Assembly: GCA_024279075.1 (NCBI GenBank) | Contig: JAJRRX010000343.1 | Location: 1-5,280, forward strand | From: Alphaproteobacteria bacterium | GTDB lineage: Bacteria; Pseudomonadota; Alphaproteobacteria; Rhodobacterales; Rhodobacteraceae | Length of the DNA: 5,280 nucleotides | Direction of reading: 5' to 3' | Shown: positions 1 to 5,166 of the stretch, piece after piece | Numbering within the stretch: position 1 is the first letter of the stretch | How the letters are laid out: the number at the start of each line of letters is the position of its first letter | Notes under the pieces: generated by a model | Told to the model about the DNA's origin: nothing | Databases searched by the model: none | Seen by the model: the letters and a program-made list of their open reading frames with translations, nothing else | Position numbers and translations under genes: made by a program

Positions 1-37
1 CCTGCCATTATACAAAGGAAAAGCAAAAAGTGAGGCC
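1..37 (+). other. Leader of uraD or extreme 3' end of an upstream gene
   Basis: This short stretch before uraD is AT- and purine-rich, unlike the GC-rich coding sequence that follows, so it looks more like a leader or gene junction than coding sequence. All three forward frames are nevertheless open from the window edge. One ends at TGA 31-33 (tail PAIIQRKSKK). Another ends at TGA 39-41, overlapping an ATG in an ATGA arrangement. The third runs without a stop into uraD. I cannot tell whether an upstream purine-catabolism gene ends here, whether UraD is the C-terminal part of a fusion, or whether this is only untranslated leader. Confidence 0.3.
31..35 (+). promoter_or_regulatory. Ribosome binding site of uraD (TGAGG)
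   Basis: TGAGG stands 5 bases before the second of two adjacent ATG codons (41) but only 2 bases before the first (38). The spacing favours initiation at 41. An AAAGGA at 14-19 is too far upstream to serve either codon. Confidence 0.45.
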
Positions 38-40
38 ATG

Positions 41-526
41 ATGATTCATAACAAAAGCGCCTATCTGCGCCGCTTTGGCGGGGTTTACGAGCATAGCGAA
101 TGGGTGGCCGAAAAGGCCTTTGATATGGGCCCACCCGCACCAGAAGACTTGCCCGCGATTATGCGCCAAATCGTGGAGGATGCAGGGCACGAGGCCCAGC
201 TTGTGCTGCTGCGCGCGCACCCGGACCTTGCGGGCAAGCTCGCCAAAACCGGCGCGCTGACATCGGAGAGCACCTCCGAGCAAGCCAGCGCAGGGCTGGA
301 CCAATGCACCGAAACGGAATTTGCTGAATTTACCGCGTTGAACGAGCGCTACAAGGCGCGCTTTGGGTTTCCCTATATCCTCGCGGTGCGCGGGCGGCAC
401 CGGACCGAGATTTTGGGCAATTTCCGTGAGCGCGTGGATAACACGCCCAAGGTCGAGTTCCGCGAGGCGCTCGACCAAGTGCACCAGATCGCAGCGCTGC
501 GTTTTGAGGCGCTGTTTGCGGGGTAA
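41..526 (+). CDS. uraD: OHCU decarboxylase (2-oxo-4-hydroxy-4-carboxy-5-ureidoimidazoline decarboxylase)
   Basis: Cytosolic enzyme that decarboxylates OHCU to S-allantoin, the last step from urate after urate oxidation and hydroxyisourate hydrolysis. The 161-residue protein matches the family along its length: GGVYEHSEWVAE at about 13-24, the signature HPDLAG at 60-65 with the catalytic-type His60, an SEQ..AGL motif with Glu80 (20 residues after the His, the same spacing as His67/Glu87 of the zebrafish enzyme), and FPYILAVRG at 110-118 in the substrate loop. ATG 41 is chosen over ATG 38 because TGAGG is 5 bases away; both give essentially the same protein. The N-terminus is slightly short, without the Leu-Asn motif that often precedes this domain, and the frame is open to the window edge, so a fusion to an upstream domain is not excluded. 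The gene faces upp across a hairpin. Other urate genes would be expected to the left but cannot be seen. Confidence 0.93.
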   Translation: MIHNKSAYLRRFGGVYEHSEWVAEKAFDMGPPAPEDLPAIMRQIVEDAGHEAQLVLLRAHPDLAGKLAKTGALTSESTSEQASAGLDQCTETEFAEFTALNERYKARFGFPYILAVRGRHRTEILGNFRERVDNTPKVEFREALDQVHQIAALRFEALFAG

Positions 527-531
527 AGGAT

Positions 532-553
532 GGTGCGTGGAGGACCACGCACC
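532..553. terminator. Hairpin terminator between convergent uraD and upp
   Basis: GGTGCGTGG (532-540), loop AGGA (541-544) and CCACGCACC (545-553) form a perfect 9-bp stem with a 4-base loop. It lies 5 bases after the uraD stop and 5 bases after the upp stop on the other strand. The tail on the + strand (ctacattatttt) is only moderately T-rich, and the - strand tail (atccttt) is weaker. It probably serves both genes, perhaps not as a fully efficient intrinsic terminator in either direction. Confidence 0.75.
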
Positions 554-558
554 CTACA

Positions 559-1188
559 TTATTTTGTGCCAAACATCCGGTCGCCCGCATCGCCAAGGCC
601 GGGCAAAATATACCCGATATCGCTGAGTTGTCGGTCCAGCGCCGCTGAAATAATCGGCACATCGGGGTGCGCTTCTTTCATGCGGGCCACGCCTTCGGGG
701 GCAGCGAGCAGGCACATAAAGCGAATGTCTTTGGCCCCTGATTCTTTCAGCAAGTCAATGGCGGCAACCGAGCTATTGCCCGTGGCCAGCATCGGGTCCA
801 CCGCGATCACCACGCGCTCGCTCATTTCTTTGGGCACCTTGAAGTAATACTGCACCGGTTGCAGGGTTTCTTCATCGCGATATAGGCCAACAAAGCCAAC
901 GCGGGCTGAGGGGATTAGCTCCAAAACACCATCAAGCAAGCCGTTGCCCGCCCGCAGAATCGAGATCAGCGCCAGTTTTTTACCTTCAAGAACAGGGGCT
1001 TCCATAGCTTCCATCGGGGTTTCGATGGGGGTGGTTGTCATCGGTAAATCACGCGTAACCTCGTAAGCCAGCAGGTGGCTAATCTCGCGCAGAAGCTGGC
1101 GAAACTCGGCGGTGGAGCGGGTTTTCTCGCGCATTTTGGTGAGTTTGTGCTGCACCAGCGGGTGGTTAACAAGGGTGAAATGTTGCAT
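559..1188 (-). CDS. upp: Uracil phosphoribosyltransferase
   Basis: Type I phosphoribosyltransferase that joins uracil to PRPP, giving UMP and pyrophosphate in the cytosol. It has 209 residues, the normal length (E. coli about 208). Visible landmarks are the N-terminal VNHPLVQHKLTKMR (7-20), SILRAGNGLLDG (76-87), the PRPP-binding loop VVIAVDPMLATGNSS (126-140, with Asp131), and the C-terminal uracil-binding segment GYILPGLGDAGDR (192-204). It is the last gene of the operon. Its ATG follows the add stop after one base (TGA-T-ATG), and a GGAG inside the last add codons (1198-1195) lies 6 bases upstream, so translation is likely coupled. In context it recaptures the uracil released by DeoA from deoxyuridine that Cdd makes. 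Confidence 0.98.
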   Translation of the reverse strand: MQHFTLVNHPLVQHKLTKMREKTRSTAEFRQLLREISHLLAYEVTRDLPMTTTPIETPMEAMEAPVLEGKKLALISILRAGNGLLDGVLELIPSARVGFVGLYRDEETLQPVQYYFKVPKEMSERVVIAVDPMLATGNSSVAAIDLLKESGAKDIRFMCLLAAPEGVARMKEAHPDVPIISAALDRQLSDIGYILPGLGDAGDRMFGTK

Positions 1189-1189
1189 A

Positions 1190-2164
1190 TCAGGCTCCGT
1201 TAAATGTGGCCAGCAGCTTAGCGCGAGTCACCTCGTCACAAAATGCGGCCTTCATGGCTGCTTGGTTGATCGCGTCAAAATCAGCCTGCGTCCAGCCTAA
1301 TTGCTCGGACAGGCCGCGATATTCAGCGGTCATATCGGTGTGAAAATAGGGCGGGTCATCTGTCGAAACGGTAACGATAACGCCGGAGTCTCGCAGGGCG
1401 GTGATCGGATGCGCTTTTAGGTCGGCAAAAACCCCGAGGGAAATGTTTGAGCCAGGGCACACTTCCAGCACCACAGCCTCAGCCGCCAACCGCTCAACCA
1501 GCGCTGGGTCCTCAATGGAGCGCACCCCGTGACCGATGCGGCTGGGGCGCAAAGCATCCAAAGTATCCAGCACGGAATCCGCCCCCTCGACCTCGCCCGC
1601 ATGGCTAGTCAGACCCAACCCCGCCTCGCGCGCCATATCAAACGCATAGGCAAAATCAGCGGCGGCAAACTGGCTTTCATCGCCGCCCATGCCAAAGCCC
1701 GTCACCAAACCACCAGCAGTTTCAGCGCTCATCCGTGCCGTAATTTTTGCCTGCTCCGGCCCCATATGACGTACGCATGTGGGGATAAAGCGCACCTCCA
1801 CAGGGCTAGCCTCCGCCGCTTCCGTCATCGCCGCGAGATATTCCTTCCACGCCACAAGGTCGCCCCCACCGCAGAAATCCGGGGCCAGAAAATGCTCGGT
1901 ATAGACCACACCGTGCGACGCCTGCTCTTGCAGCACCGCCGCCATCAGCCGCCCAAAATCCTCGGGCGATTTCAGCACTTCGCAGGCGCGCTCATAGGTG
2001 GCGAGGAACTCGACAAATGTCGTCCAAACATAAGCGCCGTTTTCATCAAAAACGCCATCCATATTAACTCCCTTTTCTTGCGCCAAACGGCGGATAAAGG
2101 CGGGCGGGGCCGCGCCTTCCAAGTGCAAGTGCAGTTCGGTTTTGGGTATTTCGCTAAAGTTCAT
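1190..2164 (-). CDS. add: Adenosine deaminase family protein
   Basis: Zinc amidohydrolase of the adenosine/AMP deaminase family, predicted to hydrolyse (deoxy)adenosine to (deoxy)inosine and ammonia. It has 324 residues, close to bacterial Add. The TIM-barrel active-site series is complete: HLHLEG with zinc ligands His12 and His14, TSHAGE with zinc ligand His188 and proton donor Glu191, RIGHG with catalytic His212, EVCPGSN (235-240 region), and STDDP with zinc ligand Asp269 and substrate-binding Asp270. The frame stays open upstream to 2320, but the family N-terminus (IPKTELHLHLEG) and a GGAAAGAG 6 bases upstream fix the start at ATG 2164, which overlaps the deoB stop as ATGA. The classical Add motif EVCPTSN reads EVCPGSN here and the DD is followed by PPYF, a variant I associate with alphaproteobacterial members. 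Adenine or an N6-substituted adenine or adenosine therefore remains a possible substrate. The nucleoside operon favours adenosine. Confidence 0.88.
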   Translation of the reverse strand: MNFSEIPKTELHLHLEGAAPPAFIRRLAQEKGVNMDGVFDENGAYVWTTFVEFLATYERACEVLKSPEDFGRLMAAVLQEQASHGVVYTEHFLAPDFCGGGDLVAWKEYLAAMTEAAEASPVEVRFIPTCVRHMGPEQAKITARMSAETAGGLVTGFGMGGDESQFAAADFAYAFDMAREAGLGLTSHAGEVEGADSVLDTLDALRPSRIGHGVRSIEDPALVERLAAEAVVLEVCPGSNISLGVFADLKAHPITALRDSGVIVTVSTDDPPYFHTDMTAEYRGLSEQLGWTQADFDAINQAAMKAAFCDEVTRAKLLATFNGA

Positions 2165-3357
2165 AAAAAGCTCTTTCCGTGTGTACCGGGGGCCAGCCCC
2201 AAGTGTTTTGCGATGCTTTCGCCAACATCCACAAAGCCGACCTGCCCGAGGTTGCCCTGCTTTGAAAGCCCCGCGATCAACACCGCTACCCGCTCGCGCG
2301 TGTGCTCGGTGCCAACCCATGTCGGGTCATTACCGTGGTCAGCCGAGATCATCAAGAGGTCGCCCGCGCGCAATTTGCTGGTGATTTCGGGCAGGCGTTT
2401 ATCAAAATCCTCAAGGTGGCGGGCATAGCCGGCCACATCGCGGCGGTGGCCATAGAGGCTGTCAAACTCGACATAATTGGCAAACACAAGGTCGCCGTCT
2501 TGTGCCGTATCCATCAGCGCGACTGTATGGTCCATGAGCGCCATATCATCCTTGCCCTTAAAGATTTCACTGATCCCCTGATGGGCAAAAATATCGCCGA
2601 TTTTGCCCACGGCCAGCGTGCGGCCACCCGCCGCCACCACCCGATCACAGATCGTTGGCTCGGGCGGCGCAATGGCATAATCGCGGCGGTTTGGGGTGCG
2701 CTTGAAGCTGCCAACCTCGCCCAGAAAGGGCCGTGCAATCACGCGGCCGATCATCATCGGATGGAATATCTCGGCGGCAATCTCACAAATATCTAGCAGC
2801 CGTGCCAGCCCGAAGCTTTCCTCATGCGCGGCGATCTGGAACACGCTATCGGCAGAGGTATAGCAGATTGGCTTGCCACTCTTCATATGCTCCTCGCCCA
2901 GCTCCTCGATGATCGCGGTGCCGGAGGCGTGCTTGTCCCCCAGAATGCCCGGCAGCCCCGCGCGCTCAATGAATTCGGCCAGTTTATCGGGCGGGAAGCT
3001 CGGCTGCGTATCAGGAAAATAATGCCAATCAAACGGCACCGGCACGCCAGAAAGTTCCCAGTGGCCTGTTGGCGTATCTTTGCCCTTGGAAACCTCGTTG
3101 GCCACGGCAAACAGGCCCTTGATGCCTGCAAGCCCCGCGGGAACCTCTCCGCAAGCTTCCTTCGCCGCTGCGCCGAAACCTAGCGCATCCAAATTGGGAA
3201 GGTATAGCGGCCCTTCGCGGTCCACATTCGCTCGCCCCGCCGCGCATTCCGCCGCGATGTGGCCCAAGGTGTTGGAGCCTTCATCGCCGAAAGCGTCGGC
3301 ATCCAGCGCGCCGCCGATGCCCACAGAATCCATAATCAGAAAAAATGCCCGTGCCAT
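2161..3357 (-). CDS. deoB: Phosphopentomutase
   Basis: Alkaline-phosphatase-superfamily metalloenzyme that interconverts (deoxy)ribose-1-phosphate and (deoxy)ribose-5-phosphate. It links nucleoside phosphorolysis to central metabolism and PRPP supply. It has 398 residues, against about 407 in E. coli DeoB. Metal and catalytic residues are visible: Asp10 in IMDSVGIGG, the DEGSNTLGH block (25-33), KDTPTGHWE (93-101) with Thr97 at the position of the phosphorylated threonine, VEFDSLYGHRRD (296-307) with Asp299 and His304, SADHGNDPT (338-346) with Asp340 and His341, and TEHTRE (350-355) with His352. The ATG shares one base with the deoA stop (TAATG), and an AAAGGA at 3370-3365 lies 7 bases upstream inside deoA. 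The stop overlaps the add start by four bases. No DeoC aldolase gene, which would act on the deoxyribose-5-phosphate, is seen in the window. Confidence 0.98.
   Translation of the reverse strand: MARAFFLIMDSVGIGGALDADAFGDEGSNTLGHIAAECAAGRANVDREGPLYLPNLDALGFGAAAKEACGEVPAGLAGIKGLFAVANEVSKGKDTPTGHWELSGVPVPFDWHYFPDTQPSFPPDKLAEFIERAGLPGILGDKHASGTAIIEELGEEHMKSGKPICYTSADSVFQIAAHEESFGLARLLDICEIAAEIFHPMMIGRVIARPFLGEVGSFKRTPNRRDYAIAPPEPTICDRVVAAGGRTLAVGKIGDIFAHQGISEIFKGKDDMALMDHTVALMDTAQDGDLVFANYVEFDSLYGHRRDVAGYARHLEDFDKRLPEITSKLRAGDLLMISADHGNDPTWVGTEHTRERVAVLIAGLSKQGNLGQVGFVDVGESIAKHLGLAPGTHGKSFL
2171..2178 (-). promoter_or_regulatory. Ribosome binding site of add (GGAAAGAG)
   Basis: On the - strand GGAAAGAG ends 6 bases before ATG 2164. 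It lies within the last codons of deoB and decides the add start against longer in-frame readings that would overlap deoB by more than 150 bases. Confidence 0.65.
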
Positions 3358-4664
3358 TAGCTTATCCTTTCAATGATCAGCGGGGCCTCTTCCGGCACCG
3401 CCTCGCCAATTGCGTAAGCCGCAAGCACACGGCTTTTGGCCTCGGCCAGCGCCTCTTCTGTGCGAGCATGCACCCGCGCAATTGGCTGCTCCGCGTCCAC
3501 TTGCTGGCCAATGCCCGCCAGCCAGTCGAGGCCGACCGCATAGTCAATCGGATCAGATGAGCGCGTGCGCCCACCGCCCAAAGCGACCACAGCCATGCCA
3601 ACGCCCTTTGTCTCGATCGCCTGCACAAAGCCTGAATTTTCCGCGTAAATCTCCGCCACCAGCGGGGCCTTTTCAAGATAGCCCTCCGCCTTTTCTACAA
3701 AATCCGTCGGCCCGCCCAGCGCGTTGACCATCTGGCCAAACCGCTCTGCCGCCTTGCCGGACTGCAGGGCGTCCAGCATCATTTCAGCCCCGTTATCAGG
3801 GGTTTTCGCCAGCCCCGCATTGGCCAAAAGCTCGGCCCCCAGCGCGACAGTTACATCCCACAATCGATTATCAATCTCTTTGCCTGTCAGGAAATCCACC
3901 GCGTTTTGCATCTCCAAAGCATTGCCCGCCGCCTGCGCCAAAGGCTCGTTCATATCGGTGATCAGCGCCGTGGTGCGGCAGCCGGCATCATTGGCCACCC
4001 GCACAAGGCTCTCGGCCAGCTCCCGCGCCCGTGGCAGGCTATCCATAAACGCGCCGGAGCCGCATTTGACATCCAGCACCAGCCCCTCCAGCCCCGCCGC
4101 CAGCTTTTTAGACAGGATCGATGCGGTGATCAGGTCCACCGATTCTACCGTGGCCGTTACATCGCGAATGCCGTAAAGCCGCTTATCCGCTGGGGCAACG
4201 TCCCCCGTTTGGCCAATGATCGCACAGCCGACCTCTCGCGTCACGCGCTTAAGGGTCTCGATATCGGGCTGGGTTTGATAGCCCGGAATGGCATCAAATT
4301 TATCCAGTGTGCCGCCGGTATGGCCAAGGCCACGGCCCGAAATCATTGGCACATAAGCGCCACAAACGGCCAGCGCGGGGGCCAGCATCAGCGATACATT
4401 ATCCCCCACACCCCCCGTGGAATGCTTGTCGAGCACTGGCCCCGGCAGGCCCCAACTTAGCACGTCGCCACTATCGCGCATCGCTTCTGTCAGCGCCACC
4501 CGCTCGTTGAGTCCCATCTTCTGAAAATAAACCGCCATGGCAAAGGCCGCCGCTTGCTCGCCGCTGACGCTACCATCACTGACCCCGCTGATAAAAAAAT
4601 CAATCTGTTCGCGGCTCAACGCTTGCCCATCTCGCTTGGCCGCGATCACCTCTTGCGGCAGCAT
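3357..4664 (-). CDS. deoA: Thymidine phosphorylase
   Basis: Phosphorolyses thymidine and deoxyuridine to the base and 2-deoxyribose-1-phosphate. It is a dimeric cytosolic enzyme of nucleoside phosphorylase family II. It has 435 residues from ATG 4664 (E. coli 440). The phosphate-binding DKHSTGGVGD is at 79-88, the glycine-rich hinge RGLGHTGGTLDKF at 111-123, and IGQTGDVAPADKRLYGIRD at about 150-168. Arg167, Ser182 and Lys186 occupy the positions of E. coli Arg171, Ser186 and Lys190. The C-terminal alpha/beta domain with VALGGGRTRSSDPIDYAVG (about 360-378) is intact. The full-length match to E. coli DeoA (for example LPQEVIAAKRDG against LAQEIIRKKRDG) favours DeoA over a pyrimidine-nucleoside phosphorylase (Pdp) or the archaeal AMP phosphorylase type. 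The alternative start is GTG 4667, one codon longer. ATG 4664 overlaps the cdd stop as TGATG. The product feeds DeoB, the next gene. Confidence 0.97.
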   Translation of the reverse strand: MLPQEVIAAKRDGQALSREQIDFFISGVSDGSVSGEQAAAFAMAVYFQKMGLNERVALTEAMRDSGDVLSWGLPGPVLDKHSTGGVGDNVSLMLAPALAVCGAYVPMISGRGLGHTGGTLDKFDAIPGYQTQPDIETLKRVTREVGCAIIGQTGDVAPADKRLYGIRDVTATVESVDLITASILSKKLAAGLEGLVLDVKCGSGAFMDSLPRARELAESLVRVANDAGCRTTALITDMNEPLAQAAGNALEMQNAVDFLTGKEIDNRLWDVTVALGAELLANAGLAKTPDNGAEMMLDALQSGKAAERFGQMVNALGGPTDFVEKAEGYLEKAPLVAEIYAENSGFVQAIETKGVGMAVVALGGGRTRSSDPIDYAVGLDWLAGIGQQVDAEQPIARVHARTEEALAEAKSRVLAAYAIGEAVPEEAPLIIERIS

Positions 4665-5059
4665 CACTTTGCGCCTTTCAGGTGGGCGGGGGTGAAAGAC
4701 CCGGGCAGAAGCTCGCCGAGGGTGACTTCGCCAATTACGCCTGTTGGGCTGGCCAGAATAATCACCGTGTCCGGCGTACCAAATTCGGAGATTTTTTGTC
4801 GGCAGCCACCACAGGGCGTGATCGGCACATCACTTTCAGCCATCACCAGAATCTCGACAATATCGCCTTGCCCTGCCGCTACCATGGCCGCAATCGCGCC
4901 TGCCTCGGCGCAGGTGCCCTCGGGATAGGCCACATTTTCCACATTACAGCCCGCAAACACCTCGCCAGTGGCCGTGCGCAAGGCTGCGCCGACTTTAAAA
5001 TTGGAGTAAGGCGCATGGGCGTTCATGCGCACTTCTTTTGCGGTTTTGAGTAAAGACAT
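4664..5059 (-). CDS. cdd: Cytidine deaminase
   Basis: Zinc-dependent deaminase converting cytidine and deoxycytidine to uridine and deoxyuridine. The 131-residue size fits the small homotetrameric class (B. subtilis type, about 136). Landmarks are APYSNFKVGAAL (16-27), the ribose-binding GCNVEN (37-42), TCAEAGAI (49-56) with zinc ligand Cys50 and catalytic Glu52, and PCGGCRQ (82-88) with zinc ligands Cys83 and Cys86. The usual CAER(T/G)AI arginine is replaced by Ala53, although all three cysteine ligands remain. The start is ATG 5059, because TGAGGG ends 5 bases upstream and MSLLKTAKEVRMNAHAPYSNF fits family N-termini. An in-frame ATG at 5071 has no such site. This is the first gene of the salvage operon, directly behind a likely promoter, and its stop overlaps the deoA start. 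Confidence 0.96.
   Translation of the reverse strand: MSLLKTAKEVRMNAHAPYSNFKVGAALRTATGEVFAGCNVENVAYPEGTCAEAGAIAAMVAAGQGDIVEILVMAESDVPITPCGGCRQKISEFGTPDTVIILASPTGVIGEVTLGELLPGSFTPAHLKGAK
4674..4679 (-). promoter_or_regulatory. Ribosome binding site of deoA (GAAAGG)
   Basis: GAAAGG on the - strand lies within the end of cdd, 9 bases before ATG 4664 and 6 bases before the adjacent GTG 4667. It can serve either codon, so the site does not settle which is used. ATG is preferred by codon type and by the TGATG overlap with the cdd stop. Confidence 0.5.
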
Positions 5060-5064
5060 GGGGG

Positions 5065-5070
5065 CCCTCA
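5065..5070 (-). promoter_or_regulatory. Ribosome binding site of cdd (TGAGGG)
   Basis: On the - strand TGAGGG ends 5 bases before ATG 5059. The site overlaps the upstream in-frame ATG at 5071-5069, which argues against that codon being the start. Confidence 0.65.
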
Positions 5071-5084
5071 TGTGTTGCTAAAAA

Positions 5085-5100
5085 TTGATCATACAGTCAA
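5085..5100. promoter_or_regulatory. Imperfect dyad over the -10 box, possible operator
   Basis: TTGATCATACAGTCAA has matching ends TTGA and TCAA around 8 bases and a symmetric central TA (10 of 16 positions symmetric). It spans the candidate -10 box, a position where a bound repressor would block transcription. The regulator is unknown and the symmetry is modest. Confidence 0.25.
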
Positions 5101-5117
5101 ATTAGCTGCGCTTGCAA
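5088..5117 (-). promoter_or_regulatory. Candidate sigma-70 promoter of the cdd-deoA-deoB-add-upp operon
   Basis: Reading the - strand, TTGCAA (5117-5112, 4 of 6 to the -35 consensus) is followed after 18 bases by TATGAT (5093-5088, 5 of 6 to the -10 consensus). Transcription would start near 5081, leaving a leader of roughly 20 bases before the cdd ATG. It is the only good -10-like box in the 107-bp gap, and the gap is the only sizeable space upstream of the five overlapping genes. The site is predicted by eye only. Confidence 0.5.
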
Positions 5118-5119
5118 GC
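5110..5119. promoter_or_regulatory. Perfect 10-bp palindrome over the -35 box, possible operator
   Basis: GCTTGCAAGC is its own reverse complement and contains the candidate -35 hexamer TTGCAA. The centre resembles the TTGCA core seen in CytR-type (LacI family) nucleoside operators of enterobacteria, but no such regulator is encoded in the window, so the resemblance is only suggestive. Confidence 0.25.
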
Positions 5120-5122
5120 CTG

Positions 5123-5138
5123 CCTAAAGCGCTAGAGG
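5123..5138. repeat. Imperfect 16-bp palindrome CCT-AGCGCT-AGG
   Basis: CCTAAAGCGCTAGAGG has outer arms CCT/AGG and a perfect AGCGCT centre (12 of 16 positions symmetric). It lies just upstream of the candidate -35 box of the salvage operon, where an activator or a second operator could bind. A separate short 5-bp inverted repeat, CTAGA/TCTAG (5132-5136 and 5146-5150), overlaps it. That stem is too short and AT-rich for a convincing terminator of the gene to the right. Confidence 0.25.
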
Positions 5139-5166
5139 TTGATTTTCTAGGGTAATATTCCGAGGC

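Noticed and set aside
8..484. Open frame of 158 codons on the - strand opposite uraD
   Set aside because: It is a mirror of the GC-rich uraD coding sequence with no family similarity; uraD has full-length family motifs.
2165..2320. N-terminal extension of add to an ATG at 2320
   Set aside because: The extra 52 residues are Arg/Gly-rich, unlike any Add N-terminus, and lie entirely within deoB. The ATGA overlap and GGAAAGAG site support ATG 2164.
1529..2428. Long open frame of 299 codons on the + strand opposite add and the end of deoB
   Set aside because: It is antisense to two well-supported genes, crosses their junction, has no recognisable domain or family motif, and is explained by the codon bias of the opposite strand.
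5060..5071. Longer cdd start at ATG 5071
   Set aside because: It has no ribosome binding site upstream, and the TGAGGG that overlaps this codon is properly spaced for ATG 5059.
5085..5100. FNR-type site (TTGAT-N4-ATCAA) in the cdd promoter
   Set aside because: The half-sites TTGAC and ATCAA are separated by 6 bases instead of 4 and one half deviates, so it does not fit the FNR geometry.
5112..5127. Sigma-54 promoter (-24 GG / -12 GC) on the - strand
   Set aside because: TTGCA is present, but the GG nearest upstream is 7 rather than 10 bases before the GC, and the required position holds TT.
5132..5150. Terminator of the regulator gene at CTAGA/TCTAG
   Set aside because: The stem is only 5 AT-rich base pairs with a 9-base loop and has no T tract after it.
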